This document shows, piece by piece, positions 53,398 through 61,426 of a DNA stretch of 64,000 nt. The first letter of the stretch is position 1, and each line of letters begins with the position of its first letter. The translations under genes were made by a program, and so were the position numbers. Below the pieces are notes generated by a model. That model did not search any database and had not been told where the DNA came from. It worked only from the letters and a program-made list of their open reading frames with translations. Source of the DNA: Actinocrinis sp035946395 (lineage in GTDB: Bacteria > Actinomycetota > Actinomycetes > Streptomycetales > Catenulisporaceae); assembly GCF_035946395.1 (NCBI RefSeq), contig NZ_DASYZI010000144.1:1-64000 (forward strand), in the 5' to 3' direction.

Positions 53398-54404
53398 CGC
53401 AGGGCCTCCGCACGCTGCTCGCCGCCGGAAGCGGGACCGGACTGGGATGAGGAGGTCGCGCCGGCATCGGCGGCGCCGTCCTCGACCGGCGCGGTCAGCG
53501 CCAGGTACACGTCCTCAAGGCTCGGCCGGCGCACCTCAAGGTCCGGCAGGTCGAGGTGCCGCCCCTCGGCCCAGTGCACCAGCGGGCCGAGCACCTCCAG
53601 CGGCGAGACGGACTTCAGCAGCAGCCGGTCCACTCCCGCGCCCTCGGGCACCGCGGCCTCGCGAACCAGGGCGGGCAGGTCGTCGAACGACGTGCCCGCC
53701 GGCTGCGAGAAGCTGATCAGGGTGGCGGTGCGGTCGCGCCCACCGAGCGTGCCCGGCGTGCCCTCGGCGACGATCTTCCCGGCGGCGATCACCATCACCC
53801 GGTCGGCCAGCCGCTCGGCCTCGTCCATGAAGTGCGTGGTCAGGAACACCGTCACGCCGAGATCCCGCAGCCCGGCGACCATCTCCCAGGCCGCGCGCCG
53901 GGCCGAGGGGTCGAACCCGGTGGTCGGCTCGTCGAGGAACAGCAGTTCCGGGTCGCCGATCAGGGCCAGCGCCACGTCCAGGCGCCGGCGCTGCCCGCCG
54001 GACAGCTTGCTCGCCATGGCCCCGGCCTTCTCGGCCAGGCCCACCAGCTCCAACGTCTCACGGATGCCGCGGGGCTTCGGGTAGTAGCCCGCGTAGAGGC
54101 GCAGGCACTCGGTGACGGTCAGGTCCCGCTCGGGCTTGGACTCCTGGAGCACCACTCCGATGCGGGACCGCCATGTGCGGTCCGCGTGGCCCGGGTCCTG
54201 GCCCAGGACGCTCACCACGCCGTCGCTGCGCTTGCGGTAACCCTCAAGGATCTCGACGGTGGTCGTCTTGCCGGCGCCGTTGGGGCCGAGGAACGCGAAC
54301 ACCTCGCCGCGCTCGACGTGCAGGTCGATGCCCCGCACGGCTTCGAAGGCGCCGTATCGCATGCGAAGGCCGGAAACTGTGATCACAGGATCAGTCGGTG
54401 ACAC
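53394..54404 (-). CDS. ABC exporter ATPase (DrrA type)
   Basis: A 336-residue ATPase. Walker A is GPNGAGKT, Q-loop VLQES, signature LSGGQRRR, Walker B LLFLDEPTTGFD (Phe where Leu is usual), and H-loop TTHFMDEAE. The C-terminal about 90 residues (SPLEVLGPLVHWAEGRHLDLPDLEVRRPSLEDVYLALT) form the DrrA-type regulatory tail. GTG at 54404 follows GGAAGGTCGAG; a much longer frame upstream overlaps the ROK gene and is non-coding. Partner of the permease at 52549-53397. Confidence 0.9.
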   Translation of the reverse strand: MSPTDPVITVSGLRMRYGAFEAVRGIDLHVERGEVFAFLGPNGAGKTTTVEILEGYRKRSDGVVSVLGQDPGHADRTWRSRIGVVLQESKPERDLTVTECLRLYAGYYPKPRGIRETLELVGLAEKAGAMASKLSGGQRRRLDVALALIGDPELLFLDEPTTGFDPSARRAAWEMVAGLRDLGVTVFLTTHFMDEAERLADRVMVIAAGKIVAEGTPGTLGGRDRTATLISFSQPAGTSFDDLPALVREAAVPEGAGVDRLLLKSVSPLEVLGPLVHWAEGRHLDLPDLEVRRPSLEDVYLALTAPVEDGAADAGATSSSQSGPASGGEQRAEALR

Positions 54405-54617
54405 TACGCTCGACCTTCCAGGCTCGGCTCTTCCCCGGTCGCCTCTGCCGAGGCATGACTGATGCGACATCCATTCTCTGATTCGGCTCGCAGCGGTGTC
54501 AACGCCTCTTGATCGTCCCCCTATGCAACAGAACGCCCCTTTGGCGGCCTTGACAGCCGTCACTTTCGGTGACTGGGAGGCGTGTCCGGGCCGGAAAACA
54601 CGGGTGCCGTGCGGTAC

Positions 54618-54642
54618 CGTTGTTTTGAGTCTTGAAACAACG
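54618..54642. promoter_or_regulatory. Inverted-repeat operator before the ROK gene
   Basis: CGTTGTTT and AAACAACG form an 8-bp inverted repeat around a nine-base centre, ending eight bases before the ROK ATG. The position suggests autoregulation, and possibly control of the divergent ABC exporter 214 bases away. Confidence 0.6.
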
Positions 54643-54650
54643 AGGAGCCG

Positions 54651-55883
54651 ATGCACGACCGTAGGCACCGTACCGTCAGGGATCTGCGACGCGGGAACAG
54701 GGCGGCCGTCCTGTGGTCGCTGTACTTCGACCGGCCGTGCAGCCGGCAGGATCTGAGCGCCGCGACCGGGCTGAGCCCGGCGTCGGTGACCAACGTCGTG
54801 CGCGAGCTGCTCGCCGAGGGCATCGTCGCCGAGGCCGGATCGCAGGACTCGGACGGCGGCAGGCCGCGCGTACTGCTGGACGTCAGGCCGGAATACGGGT
54901 TCGTGGTCGGCGCCGACGTGGGCGAGACCCGGGTGCGGGTGGGGCTGTACGACCTGGCGCTGACCGAGCACGCGAAGGCCGAGTACCCGCTCGATCCCGC
55001 CGAGCAGAGGGTGGACGTGGTGGTGCGGGCCATCGCGGACGGCCTGCGCGCGGTCCTCGCCGACGCCGGTGTCAGCCCCACGCAAGTGCTCGGCGTCGGC
55101 GTCGGCGTGCCGGGAATCGTCGAGCAGGGCCGCGAGGCGCTGGTGCACGGCCAGACCTACGGCTGGGACGCGGTGCCGATGGAACGGCTGCTGCGCGCGC
55201 ACACCGACCTGCCGCTGCGCTTCGAGAACTGCGCGAAGACGATGGGCCAGGCCGAGCTGTGGTTCGGCGCGGGGCGCGGGGCGCGCAACGCGGCCGTGGT
55301 GCTGATCGGCTCCGGCGTCGGCGCGGCGCTGATCTCCGGCGGGAGCATGTATCTCGGCACCACGTCCAGCGCGGGCGAGTGGGGGCACACCACGATCGTC
55401 GCCGGCGGCAGGCGGTGCCGGTGCGGATCGGACGGCTGCCTGGAGGCCTACGTCGGCGCCGAGGCGATCCTGGACCGCTTCGGCGCCGCTGAGGCGTCCG
55501 GCTTCGGAACGTCCGGCTCCGGGACGCCCGCCACCGGAACCGAGGAGGCGGCGCTCGCGACGCTCGTCGCCACCGCCGGATCCTCTCCCGCGGCGACCGC
55601 CCTGCTGACGCAGACCGCGTATTACCTGGGCATCGGCATCGCCAACCTGATCAACCTGTTCAATCCGGAGCGGGTCATCCTGGGCGGCTGGGCCGGGCTG
55701 CTGCTCGGCGACAGGCTGCTGGTCGCGATCCGTGAGTCGGCCGGACGGCACTCGCTGCGCCGTCCGTTCGCGGCGGCATCGATCGAGCTCGGCGAACTGG
55801 GCCCGGAGGCGGTCACGCTCGGCGCGGCGACGCTCCCCCTGGCGCACTTCCTCGACGGCGCGGCCCGCCGGCAGACGTCGTGA
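54651..55883 (+). CDS. ROK-family transcriptional regulator
   Basis: A 410-residue ROK repressor. The N-terminal winged helix is LYFDRPCSRQDLSAATGLSPASVTNVVRELL. The ROK domain has the phosphate-binding VVGADVGETRVRVGL, the GVGVGVPGIVEQ segment and the zinc signature CRCGSDGCLEAYVG. Sugar-kinase-type residues persist, so it may bind a sugar as effector. GAGGAG precedes the ATG and an inverted repeat overlaps the leader. It stands alone between the exporter and the nitroreductase remnant. Confidence 0.9.
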   Translation: MHDRRHRTVRDLRRGNRAAVLWSLYFDRPCSRQDLSAATGLSPASVTNVVRELLAEGIVAEAGSQDSDGGRPRVLLDVRPEYGFVVGADVGETRVRVGLYDLALTEHAKAEYPLDPAEQRVDVVVRAIADGLRAVLADAGVSPTQVLGVGVGVPGIVEQGREALVHGQTYGWDAVPMERLLRAHTDLPLRFENCAKTMGQAELWFGAGRGARNAAVVLIGSGVGAALISGGSMYLGTTSSAGEWGHTTIVAGGRRCRCGSDGCLEAYVGAEAILDRFGAAEASGFGTSGSGTPATGTEEAALATLVATAGSSPAATALLTQTAYYLGIGIANLINLFNPERVILGGWAGLLLGDRLLVAIRESAGRHSLRRPFAAASIELGELGPEAVTLGAATLPLAHFLDGAARRQTS

Positions 55884-56006
55884 CAGACGGCTGGCAGGCG
55901 GGCCGCGCGTCTCGCTCCCGGATCAGTGCCGGATCAGGAGCCGAGGACCTGGAACTCCAAGATCGAACATCCGTATCCGGTGGCGCCCGCCATCCCGTGC
56001 AGGTGC

Positions 56007-56258
56007 TCACTTCCTCCAACGCCCCGGCCACTGCGGAAGCGGCGAACAATGCAGGCCCCATGGCTGGGAGTTTCCTGCCGACGGCGCCCAGCGGAACGCC
56101 TCTGCGAGGGCTGTGATGCTCTGCTCGTCGACCGTGCGCGTGGCATCGAAGCGGTGCGGGCTGAACCTGGCGGCCAGGAGGGGATGAACTGCCGTTACAG
56201 GGCCCCCGGCGCTCTCGGCGCTGTGCACGGCACGTCGAACAAGCGTCGGCCGTGCCAT
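56007..56258 (-). pseudogene. Truncated nitroreductase-family remnant
   Basis: Eighty-three codons read like the N terminus of a nitroreductase: HPLLAARFSPHRFDATRTVDEQ, then ALAEAFRWAPSAGNSQPWGL. The FMN-binding RFSPHRF and SAGNSQPW motifs are normal, but the frame stops about 20 codons later, where about 120 further residues are expected. Other frames to 55884 give no continuation with FMN motifs except a short tail. Probably a decayed gene with an internal deletion. The surrounding 55884-56311 has no intact gene. Confidence 0.6.
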
Positions 56259-56311
56259 GTTCCTGCACGACGCCGTGTTTCTGCACAACACGGTGATCCG
56301 GCCGACGACCG

Positions 56312-57028
56312 TCAGACGTCCAGGACGGCGTTCAGCACGACGAGCGCCTTCTTCAACTGTCGCTCGTTGCAGGAGCGCAGCAGTCGCAGGGCACTGACCA
56401 GGGACGAGTCGGCCGCCGCTTGGCCCTCGCCGCTCCCGCTCCCGCTCCCGCTCGCGCTCGCGCCCGACCGCTCGCCGGCGGCGACGCGTTCGCCACGAGC
56501 ATCGGTGCGGGCGTCGGCCAGCCAGGCGCGGCGCAGCATTTGCAGGCCGATGGCGGCCTGGTTCGCGAACAGGCCGAGGATCTCCAGGTCGGACAGCTCG
56601 CCGCGCGGATCGCTGGTGCGGTCGAGGACCTCGATCACGCCGATCGAGTCGCCGTCGATCAGCAGCGGCGCGGCGAGGATGCTGCGCGGGACGTAGCCGG
56701 TGGACTCGGCGACGTTCCTGGCGAACATCGGGTCGTTGTCCACGTCGTCGACGGCGATCGGCTGGGCCGAGGCCATCACCCAGCCGGCCAGGCCCTGGTC
56801 GACCGGCACCCGCATGCCGACCAGATGCGCCTCGCCGGCCCCGGACACGGCCTCGAAGACCAGGTGCTCGCGCTGCGGGTCCAGCAGGAATATCGAGCTG
56901 GCCTGCGCGGCGAAGATGCCCCGGGCCGTCTCGACCACACTCTGCAACAGGCGGTCGTGGTCGGGGATCAGGCTGAGCAGGGCCGCCGCCTCCGAATCCC
57001 ACAGGCGGCCGGAGTCACTCATCGTCAC
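56312..57028 (-). CDS. GAF-domain signalling protein
   Basis: A 238-residue cytoplasmic protein. About residues 20-170 form a GAF domain (LLQSVVETARGIFAAQASSIFLLD, GLAGWVMASAQPIAVDDVDNDP, RSILAAPLLIDGDSIGVIEVLD). The C terminus has a Ser/Gly linker (GASASGSGSGSGEG) and a short helical end, with no kinase or cyclase. ATG at 57028 overlaps the subtilase stop. GAF domains bind cyclic nucleotides or small ligands, so it may read the product of the adenylate cyclase two genes upstream. Confidence 0.82.
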   Translation of the reverse strand: MTMSDSGRLWDSEAAALLSLIPDHDRLLQSVVETARGIFAAQASSIFLLDPQREHLVFEAVSGAGEAHLVGMRVPVDQGLAGWVMASAQPIAVDDVDNDPMFARNVAESTGYVPRSILAAPLLIDGDSIGVIEVLDRTSDPRGELSDLEILGLFANQAAIGLQMLRRAWLADARTDARGERVAAGERSGASASGSGSGSGEGQAAADSSLVSALRLLRSCNERQLKKALVVLNAVLDV

Positions 57029-57891
57029 TCATCGCGATAACCCACATTCCTGGCGGCCAAGAAGAGGATGTTCTTGATCTGGAACGGTCTGAGGTTTCTG
57101 TGCTTGCTCAGCACGAGAGTACAGAGCCCTGCGATACGTGGGGTGGCGAAACTGTTTCCCGAGACCTTCTTGGTACCGTGGCCGCTCCAGGCCACCTGCA
57201 CGTCCTGTCCCTGGGCGAAGAACTCGACCGGCGGATACGGGTTGTAGTAGATCAGCTCCGGGTCGGGGACGGTGTGGCTGCCCACGGAGATGACCGAGGA
57301 GAAGCGCCACGGGAAGCTCTCCACCGGCATGTTGTGCGCCGAGGCGACCAGGACGGTGCCGCGGAAGAAGGCCTCGTCCGCCAATTCGCGCAGCTGCGGG
57401 GTGTAGCGCGGTTTGGTCGTGGAAAGGCTCAGATTCACCACGTCGAAACCCTCTGAGATCGCCCAGCGCAGACCGGCGAGCAGCGCGTCGCCGCTGCCGG
57501 TCTTCCCGCCGAGCACCCGCACGCTCGTCAGCGAGCACTGCGGCGCCAGGGACCTGATGATCCCGGCGCACGCGGTGCCGTGGCCGAAGCGGTCGTGCGG
57601 CGGTTCCGGAAGGACGCCGTAGCCTGCGCCCGCGTCCTGCGCCGGCACGGCGGCGTACGCCCCGTCGAGCGGGCCGACGAGGGGATGGTCCGGCTCGATC
57701 CCGCTGTCCAGGATGCACACGCGCACCCCGGCGCCGGTGGCGCCGCCCCAGGCCCAGTCGCGCAGCCGCTCCATCGGCCAGTCGGACGGGATGCCGGGCA
57801 CCTCGGCCGAGGGGAGGGCGAGTTTCCAGGTGAGCCGGCCCGGTCCGGATGAGTCGGGCGACCCGGTCCCGGCGTCAGTTCGGGCGATCAC
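57025..57891 (-). CDS. Cytoplasmic S8 (subtilisin-like) serine protease
   Basis: A 288-residue subtilase without a signal peptide or long prodomain. The catalytic triad is D62 (CILDSGIEPDH), H104 (FGHGTACAG) and S247 (GNSFATPRIAG); the oxyanion asparagine is N187 (ASAHN). GTG at 57891 overlaps the cyclase stop as GTGA. Located in the operon with the radical-SAM protein and the Trp-terminal peptide, it is a good candidate for leader removal of a modified peptide. Intracellular S8 proteases serve this role in several RiPP classes. Confidence 0.88.
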   Translation of the reverse strand: MIARTDAGTGSPDSSGPGRLTWKLALPSAEVPGIPSDWPMERLRDWAWGGATGAGVRVCILDSGIEPDHPLVGPLDGAYAAVPAQDAGAGYGVLPEPPHDRFGHGTACAGIIRSLAPQCSLTSVRVLGGKTGSGDALLAGLRWAISEGFDVVNLSLSTTKPRYTPQLRELADEAFFRGTVLVASAHNMPVESFPWRFSSVISVGSHTVPDPELIYYNPYPPVEFFAQGQDVQVAWSGHGTKKVSGNSFATPRIAGLCTLVLSKHRNLRPFQIKNILFLAARNVGYRDE

Positions 57892-60800
57892 AGGCGCCCC
57901 TCTTCGCGCAGCCGCTGCGCCCAACGCGCACCTACCAGGTGTCCCTTCCGCTCGAACAACTCCTGTGCCTGTCTGCTCTTGAGGCCGGCCGTGTCGCGGT
58001 CGCCGATGCCCGCCGCTATCAGTGCACTGTCAAGGTGGACGGTCGCGCGCAGGATGGGGGACTCGACCCCGGCCATCAGTTCCTCGGCCCGCGCCGACGC
58101 GGCGACCGCCTCGGCCGGGCGGGCCTGCGCGGCGAGGATGCGGGCGTGTAACGACAGAGCACTGACTTGGCTGGCCGTGGCCGGGGCACCGCCGGATGTG
58201 GCCGACGCGCCGGACGCGACAGGAGCCGGCTCCGCGGCCAGCAGGGGGCTGATGGTCTCGGCGGCCTGGTCCACCAGGCCCGCCTCCAGCAGGATCCGCG
58301 CGCTCTGGGCGGCGAGCCAGAGCGGCGAGTGCACGCCCAGCCTGGCGTAGCGGTCGCGGGCCTGCTCCAGGTGGTCGAGCGCGGCCGCAGCGTCGCGTTC
58401 GAGCAGGGCGATGCCGGTCTGGAACATCTCCATGGCCGCGCGGGGTTCGGGGAAGCCCAGGTCGTCCACGGCCTCGATCGCACCGTTGATCCGGCGGTGC
58501 GCTTCGGCGAACCGGCCGCGCATGGCCAGCAACTCGGCCAGCGGGGGGCCGACCGCGGCCCACACCCCGGCGCGGGCGGCGCCGAACTCGTCGAGCAGGC
58601 TTTCGCAGGACTCGATCGCCGTGGCGCAGTCCTCGGTCCCGCTGCGCAGCGCGGAGGCCAGCCCGCCGAGCACGGTCAGCAGGCCGAGCACGCCCGGCGA
58701 CCGGCGGGCGAACTCGACGACCCGGCCGAAGTGCCCGGCCGCCTCGGCGTGCCGGCCCTGCCGGTCGGCCGCTTGCCCGAGCCTGGTCCAGGCGCGCACC
58801 GATCCGGCGGCGTCCTGCTCGCGTTCGCAGATCCGCTCGACCCGGCGGGCCAGTTCCTCCAGCTGCGCCGGGCCGACGCCCGGGGACAGCGCCATCCGCT
58901 CCATCCGGCCGTAGCGGGCGAACCGCTCGTTCCCGGCGCGTTCGGCCTCGGCGACGAGTTCGTCGGCCAGGGCGAGCGCGGCGCCGCCGTCGCCGAGCGC
59001 GCCCGCCGTGTCCATGAGCAGCGACTTCGCCTCCAGAGCCGGTCCGCCGTCGGCGAGCCGCAGCAGCTCCACCGACCGGCGCAGGGCGCTCTCGGCGCGC
59101 GGCAGGTCCTCCACGGCCAGTGCGGACCGGCCGGATCGCAGAAAACTCATTCCGGCGTCGCGGCGCACCTCGTCGACCTCGTCGCCGTCGTAGAAGACCT
59201 CGTTCCAGTAGAGCAGCGCCGAGCGGTAGTGGTGGCCGGCCAGTCCGGGGCGGGCGTCCTGCCCGCCGTAGATGTCGCCGAGGGCGCGGTGCCGGTGCGC
59301 GCGCTCCGCCTTGGGCATCGCGGCGTAGCAGATGTCGTACACCTGCTTGCCGCAGAACTCGTAATCGCCGTCCGTGGTACGGCGTATCAGCAGTTTGTCG
59401 TCCAGCTCGTCGAGGGCCGCGGCGAGGCCGGCCGCCTCGCCGCAGCAGCGCTCCAGGGTCGCGGTACCGAATTCGTGCCCGATCACGCACGCCCACTCCA
59501 GGACGTCGCGCTGCCGCCTGGAGAGCCGGTCGAGCCGCGCGGCCACGGCGGACTGGACCGTCAGCGGGAACTCGTCGTCGCTGCGCCGCTCGGACTCCAT
59601 CTGGAGGAACTGTTCGAGGAAGAACGGGTTGCCCATGCTCGCCTCGACACAGCGGGCCAGCACGCGCTGGTCGAACGACGCGTTGCGTACCAGTTCCCGG
59701 CCGAGCGACTCGCACTCGTCCGGCGCGAAGGGCGTGAGGGTCAGGCTGACCGCGGAGAACTTGCCGCCGCCCCAGTCCGGGCGCCGTTCCAGCAGGTCGA
59801 TCCGGGCCAGGCACAGCACCATCAGGGGGCTGTTCTTCATCCGCTGGGCGAGCGAGTCGAGCAGGTCGAGAAGCGGATCGTCGGCCCAGTGCAGGTCGTC
59901 GAGGACGAGGAGCACGGCGGTGTCGCGGCACAGCGCGTCCAGGCCGCGCCGGATCGCCGCGAAGGTCTCGGCGGGCAGGTCGCCGACCGCGCCCTCGACC
60001 AGATGCCCGGGAAGCAGTTCGGCCGGGTCCCAGCCCAGGTCCTCGGCGGTGCGCCGGATCGCGGTGACCATCGGCAGCAGGGTGCTGCCATCGGTCCCGT
60101 ACGCGGGGCACGCGGCCATCGCGACTCGTGCCTCGGCGGTCGAGACGGTGGCCAGCAGCTGTTCGGCCAGCCGCGTCTTGCCCATGCCCGCCTCGCCGTA
60201 GACGGTGCACAGCTGGAACGTGCGGTGGCTGGAGGCCCGGGCCAGGCAGTTGCGCAGCGCGGCGAGTTCCAGGCCGCGGCCGTGGAAGCCGGTCCGCCGC
60301 GCGGGCGCGGCCGCGACCGCCAGGGACAGCACCCGCCAGGCCGCCAGCGGCCGGTCGACGCCCTTGGCCGCGATCGGATCGAGCGCCTCGGCCACGACGC
60401 TCTCCCGGGTGAGCCGGTGCACGCTCTCCCCGATGACGGTCTGCCCGGACGAGGCGGCCTGCTCCAGGCGCGCGGCGATGTTCACCACGTCGCCCGCGAC
60501 GAGGTTGTCGGCGTCGAGGTCGTCGACCGTGGCGACGACCTCCCCGGCGTTGATCCCGATCCGCACGCCGAGCGGCAGGGTGAGCCGGTCGCCGAGCCGC
60601 TCGTTGAGTGCGGCGACCTCGCGGTGCATCTCCAGCGCGGCGCGCACGGCGCGCAGCGCGTCGTCCTCGTGCACAGCGGGCACGCCGAACACGGCCATCA
60701 CCGCGTCGCCGACGAACTTCTCCACGTGGCCGCCGTGCCGTTCCACGCACTGGCGCATGGCGGCGTAGTAGCGCATCATCAGGGTCCGCATGGTCTCGGC

Positions 60801-61124
60801 GTCGAGCCGTCCGCCGAGGGCCGTCGAGTCGACCAGGTCGCAGAACAGGACCGTGACGATCTTGCGGATCCACGAGCGCGCGGCGGCCGGGCCCGCGCCG
60901 GCGGCCGCGGCGGCGACGGTACCGGCGACGACGCCGACGTCCGTCCCGCAGGCGCTACAGAACCTCGCGCTGTCAGCCTGTTCCGCGGAACAGGACGGGC
61001 AGCGGCGGGGCAACGGTCCTCCAGGTGCTCGGCGGTGCGCACGGCCCGCGCCGGACAGGGAAATTCGCGCCGGCCCGATCTCCGGGACACGGGGCTCGTC
61101 CCGGACAGCGGACCGGCGCGTCAT
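57888..61124 (-). CDS. Class III adenylate cyclase / AAA ATPase / TPR regulator
   Basis: A 1078-residue multidomain regulator. A zinc ribbon (C42, C45, C56, C59) is followed by a class III cyclase (about 87-265) with metal aspartates D96 (FCDLVDS) and D140 (FVGDAVMAVFG), base-selecting K136 and D212, and transition-state N215 and R219 (NIAARLE). All are present, so ATP cyclisation is likely. An AAA/NB-ARC-like ATPase has P-loop GEAGMGKT (310-317) and LLVLDDLHWADD; the last about 450 residues are alpha-helical TPR-like repeats. Such proteins act as signal-integrating switches. It follows the Trp-terminal peptide by 36 bases and is coupled to the protease. Confidence 0.9.
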   Translation of the reverse strand: MTRRSAVRDEPRVPEIGPARISLSGAGRAHRRAPGGPLPRRCPSCSAEQADSARFCSACGTDVGVVAGTVAAAAAGAGPAAARSWIRKIVTVLFCDLVDSTALGGRLDAETMRTLMMRYYAAMRQCVERHGGHVEKFVGDAVMAVFGVPAVHEDDALRAVRAALEMHREVAALNERLGDRLTLPLGVRIGINAGEVVATVDDLDADNLVAGDVVNIAARLEQAASSGQTVIGESVHRLTRESVVAEALDPIAAKGVDRPLAAWRVLSLAVAAAPARRTGFHGRGLELAALRNCLARASSHRTFQLCTVYGEAGMGKTRLAEQLLATVSTAEARVAMAACPAYGTDGSTLLPMVTAIRRTAEDLGWDPAELLPGHLVEGAVGDLPAETFAAIRRGLDALCRDTAVLLVLDDLHWADDPLLDLLDSLAQRMKNSPLMVLCLARIDLLERRPDWGGGKFSAVSLTLTPFAPDECESLGRELVRNASFDQRVLARCVEASMGNPFFLEQFLQMESERRSDDEFPLTVQSAVAARLDRLSRRQRDVLEWACVIGHEFGTATLERCCGEAAGLAAALDELDDKLLIRRTTDGDYEFCGKQVYDICYAAMPKAERAHRHRALGDIYGGQDARPGLAGHHYRSALLYWNEVFYDGDEVDEVRRDAGMSFLRSGRSALAVEDLPRAESALRRSVELLRLADGGPALEAKSLLMDTAGALGDGGAALALADELVAEAERAGNERFARYGRMERMALSPGVGPAQLEELARRVERICEREQDAAGSVRAWTRLGQAADRQGRHAEAAGHFGRVVEFARRSPGVLGLLTVLGGLASALRSGTEDCATAIESCESLLDEFGAARAGVWAAVGPPLAELLAMRGRFAEAHRRINGAIEAVDDLGFPEPRAAMEMFQTGIALLERDAAAALDHLEQARDRYARLGVHSPLWLAAQSARILLEAGLVDQAAETISPLLAAEPAPVASGASATSGGAPATASQVSALSLHARILAAQARPAEAVAASARAEELMAGVESPILRATVHLDSALIAAGIGDRDTAGLKSRQAQELFERKGHLVGARWAQRLREEGRL

Positions 61125-61160
61125 GCGGTACCGGCGTTCGCCGGCGGGTGGATCGTCGAT

Positions 61161-61358
61161 TTACCAGAAGTTCCCGCCGTTGGACAGCTCGTGGGCCTCC
61201 ACGTCGCCGTTGGCCGCGGTGAGCCGGGCCTTGAGACCCGACAGGACCGCCACCTCTTCCTCGGACAGCGACGCGTAGACCGCGCGCTCGTCCTCACTGA
61301 CATCCTGGACCGGGATACCGGCCTGCGCCAGGGCCTCGATCGCGTCGAATTCGGACAT
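61161..61358 (-). CDS. 65-residue putative RiPP precursor ending in Trp
   Basis: A small protein starting MSEFDAIEALAQAGIPVQDV and ending VEAHELSNGGNFW. A perfect GGAGGTG lies six bases before the ATG at 61358, the strongest ribosome site in the region. The N-terminal about 50 residues are acidic and helical with a SLSEEEVAVLSGLKARL core, and the tail GGNFW is Gly/aromatic. No Cys is present, so thioether (sactipeptide) crosslinks are impossible within it. It resembles small Trp- or aromatic-terminated proteins I recall as the aroma-sacti domain group near radical-SAM genes (memory, not searched). It lies between an exporter and the cyclase in a radical-SAM operon, so a precursor or recognition peptide is likely. 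Confidence 0.7.
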   Translation of the reverse strand: MSEFDAIEALAQAGIPVQDVSEDERAVYASLSEEEVAVLSGLKARLTAANGDVEAHELSNGGNFW

Positions 61359-61400
61359 TGCTTACACCTCCACTCTCTGCACTCGAACCGTTTCGCCTCA

Positions 61401-61418
61401 CCTTCCCGGCAGGGAAGG
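61401..61418 (-). terminator. Hairpin between MFS gene and precursor peptide
   Basis: CCTTCCC (61401-61407) pairs with GGGAAGG (61412-61418) around four bases, directly after the MFS stop and before the peptide ribosome site. It may terminate or process the upstream message, allowing separate dosage of the peptide. A weaker stem (CCGGC/GCCGG, 61131-61144) lies after the peptide gene. Confidence 0.5.
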
Positions 61419-61426
61419 CAGTCTTC

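Noticed and set aside
54405..55847. A long minus-strand extension of the ABC ATPase frame
   Set aside because: It covers the ROK gene antisense and has no transporter homology; GTG 54404 has a ribosome site just before the ATPase domain.
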